From the NCBI GenBank assembly GCA_015272165.1, contig JACYMF010000032.1, positions 1 through 35,462 on the forward strand: 35,462 bases of DNA, in the 5' to 3' direction. The notes beneath the pieces were generated by a model that had not been told where the DNA came from, did not search any database, and saw only the letters and a list, made by a program, of their open reading frames with translations. Shown here one piece after another: positions 34,285 to 35,462 of the stretch (position 1 is the stretch's first letter; every line of letters begins with the position of its first letter). Both the position numbers and the translations under genes were made by a program. The DNA is from Cyanobacterium sp. T60_A2020_053. GTDB taxonomy: Bacteria; Cyanobacteriota; Cyanobacteriia; Cyanobacteriales; Cyanobacteriaceae.

Positions 34285-35292
34285 CTACTTTTGAAAGTCG
34301 ATCCACACTCCTTCCTTTGCTAATGATTGATTAAATCCTTCTAATATTTTCACTAAATCTGTGGCTAATTCCCCACTACCGCAAACGGTGGAGGGCGCTG
34401 GGGTGACATTATCCCAAAAAGCATCTAAAACAATTTCTAAGGTATTAAACGGAGCAAAATTAAATGTTTCTTGGTTTTTATTTTCAGGGCAGAAATTATC
34501 ATTTTCTTCTCTTAAACTAGCAGAATTTAAAGTCAAAATTGATGAAGACATTTCATCAAAAATTAAACTTGCTTTTTCTCCTACTATTGTTAATTTTCTT
34601 TGCTTATCATGATTTAACCAACTAACATGAATATCCACCACAAAATTATCAGAATAAATTAATTTCAACCAAGCTACATCAGCAATATTTTCTCTTAAAA
34701 AATAATTAGCTTTTGCTTGTAATTTTAAAGGTTTTTGCTCTAAAATGAAATGAAATATTGCTAAATCGTGAATGGCTAAATCCCATATACAGTCAACATC
34801 AGAGCGAATAGCATCAAAATGAGTTCGACTAGCGTAACCATATCGAAGATTACCTAATTTACCCTCATTAATTAGCTTTTTACATTGCACAACATAAGGA
34901 TTAAAGAGATAAGTATGATCAACAAATAATTGTAAATCATGATGTTTAGCTAGTTGAGTTAATTCCAGACATTCAAGGGAATTAGTAGTGAGGGGTTTTT
35001 CTGCTAAAACGTGATAGCCAAGATTTAATAAAGCCTTAATTAAATGATAATGGGTAGTGGCAGGAGTGGCAACAATTACTACTTTAATTAAATTATCATG
35101 AGTTATATCTTGCCAGTTCTGAAAACAGGGGATTTTTTGCTCATCAAGATGATATTTTTCTCGACATTTTTGCAATTTTAGGGGGCAGGAATCTACCAGC
35201 GCCCGTAACACAAACTTAGGGTGATCGAGTAAGAGACGAACATAATTACTACCCCAGCGCCCTCCGCCGATGACTGCTACTCCTAATTTCAT
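34285..35292 (-). CDS. Gfo/Idh/MocA-family oxidoreductase
   Basis: NAD(P)-dependent sugar or nucleotide-sugar dehydrogenase. A Rossmann motif opens the protein (VAVIGGGRWGSNYVRLL at 5-21), the signature EKP is at 98-100 (HVLAEKPLTT), and the catalytic region has WDLAIHDLAIF at 170-180 (D171, H175/D176). Length 335 is normal. The family includes WlbA-type UDP-sugar 3-dehydrogenases, inositol dehydrogenases and many others; the WDLxxHD arrangement is compatible with the nucleotide-sugar group, but the substrate cannot be read from sequence. No polysaccharide cluster is adjacent. Heptamer copies near 34393, 35198 and 35256 fall inside the gene, the last in the Rossmann loop (G-G-R). Confidence 0.9.
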   Translation of the reverse strand: MKLGVAVIGGGRWGSNYVRLLLDHPKFVLRALVDSCPLKLQKCREKYHLDEQKIPCFQNWQDITHDNLIKVVIVATPATTHYHLIKALLNLGYHVLAEKPLTTNSLECLELTQLAKHHDLQLFVDHTYLFNPYVVQCKKLINEGKLGNLRYGYASRTHFDAIRSDVDCIWDLAIHDLAIFHFILEQKPLKLQAKANYFLRENIADVAWLKLIYSDNFVVDIHVSWLNHDKQRKLTIVGEKASLIFDEMSSSILTLNSASLREENDNFCPENKNQETFNFAPFNTLEIVLDAFWDNVTPAPSTVCGSGELATDLVKILEGFNQSLAKEGVWIDFQK

Positions 35293-35335
35293 CTTGATTC
35301 ATTGTTGATAACGATTTGAGTCTATCACAATTCGT

Positions 35336-35408
35336 CAAAAGGGCAAAGGGGAAGCAGAGGAGAAAGGGAGAAAGGGAGAAAGGGAGAAGGGGAGAAAGGG
35401 AGGGTTTA
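35336..35408. repeat. Purine-rich (G/A) repeat tract
   Basis: AAAGGGCAAAGGGGAAGCAG followed by repeated GGGAGAAA octamers, all purine apart from three C. Composition matches the tract at 27137-27256. Confidence 0.75.
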
Positions 35409-35462
35409 TAATTCATAATTCATAATTCATAATTCATAATTCATAATTCATAATTCATAATT
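35409..35462. repeat. TAATTCA 7-bp tandem array, running off the window
   Basis: Seven exact copies of TAATTCA (35409-35457) plus five further bases to the window end. The seven-base period is the same as in the other heptamer families here, but the sequence differs. Total length unknown. Confidence 0.9.

Overview
The window is AT-rich cyanobacterial chromosome. Markers pointing to cyanobacteria are two SpkB-type Ser/Thr kinases with pentapeptide repeats, a Ccs1-type cytochrome c biogenesis protein, a pilMNOQ cluster without pilP, a DUF4335 protein, a groES-less groEL2 behind a CIRCE operator, a GAF domain of cyanobacteriochrome type, and short tandem heptamer repeats in many gaps. A unicellular Cyanobacterium/Geminocystis-like lineage would fit, but the genus is an inference. 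The common cyanobacterial palindrome HIP1 (GCGATCGC) was not seen. Its place seems to be taken by the asymmetric heptamer AGCGCCC/GGGCGCT, of which I counted about 60 copies by eye.

Layout. 1-524: no supported gene. 525-3626 (minus): two tandem paralogous Ser/Thr kinases. 3771-5566 (minus): ccs1 and a small YtxH-like protein. 5810-6740 (plus): a YrdC-like protein and an MFS transporter remnant. 7021-8808 (minus): groEL2 with terminator, CIRCE and promoter. 8895-10279 (plus): an acyltransferase and an EcfT-like permease overlapping by 4 bases. 10392-10760 (minus): a coiled-coil protein with an internal tandem repeat. 10987-15682 (plus): pilM-pilN-pilO-pilQ, the inner-membrane platform and outer-membrane secretin of the type IV pilus. 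15683-18969: a repeat-rich stretch holding a DUF4335 protein, a four-helix-bundle gene broken by a nonsense codon, and folK, bracketed by inverted copies of a MITE-like element. 18970-21211 (minus): a cell-wall amidase with a coupled coiled-coil gene. 21467-23404 (plus): htpG, followed by 450 bp of repeats. 23856-24276 (minus): hicB beside a nonsense-interrupted hicA. 24460-26444 (plus): metK and a PD-(D/E)XK-like protein. 26507-27070 (minus): an unrecognised protein. 27347-31498 (plus): a 1383-residue CBS-GAF-GAF-PAS4-HisKA_2 sensor kinase whose first GAF has both cysteines of a DXCF cyanobacteriochrome. 31645-35292 (minus): a HigBA-like pair, a SHOCT-repeat protein, cobA and a Gfo/Idh/MocA oxidoreductase. 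The window ends in a purine tract and a 7-bp tandem repeat.

Most genes are housekeeping (chaperones, SAM synthesis, folate, tetrapyrrole, cell wall, pili), so the window does not read as a defence or biosynthetic island. The most unusual content is the dispersed heptamer family, which occurs in coding and non-coding DNA and in different reading frames. Next are the candidate photoreceptor kinase, the two genes each broken by one TAG codon, and several hairpin repeats whose copies differ by compensatory changes.
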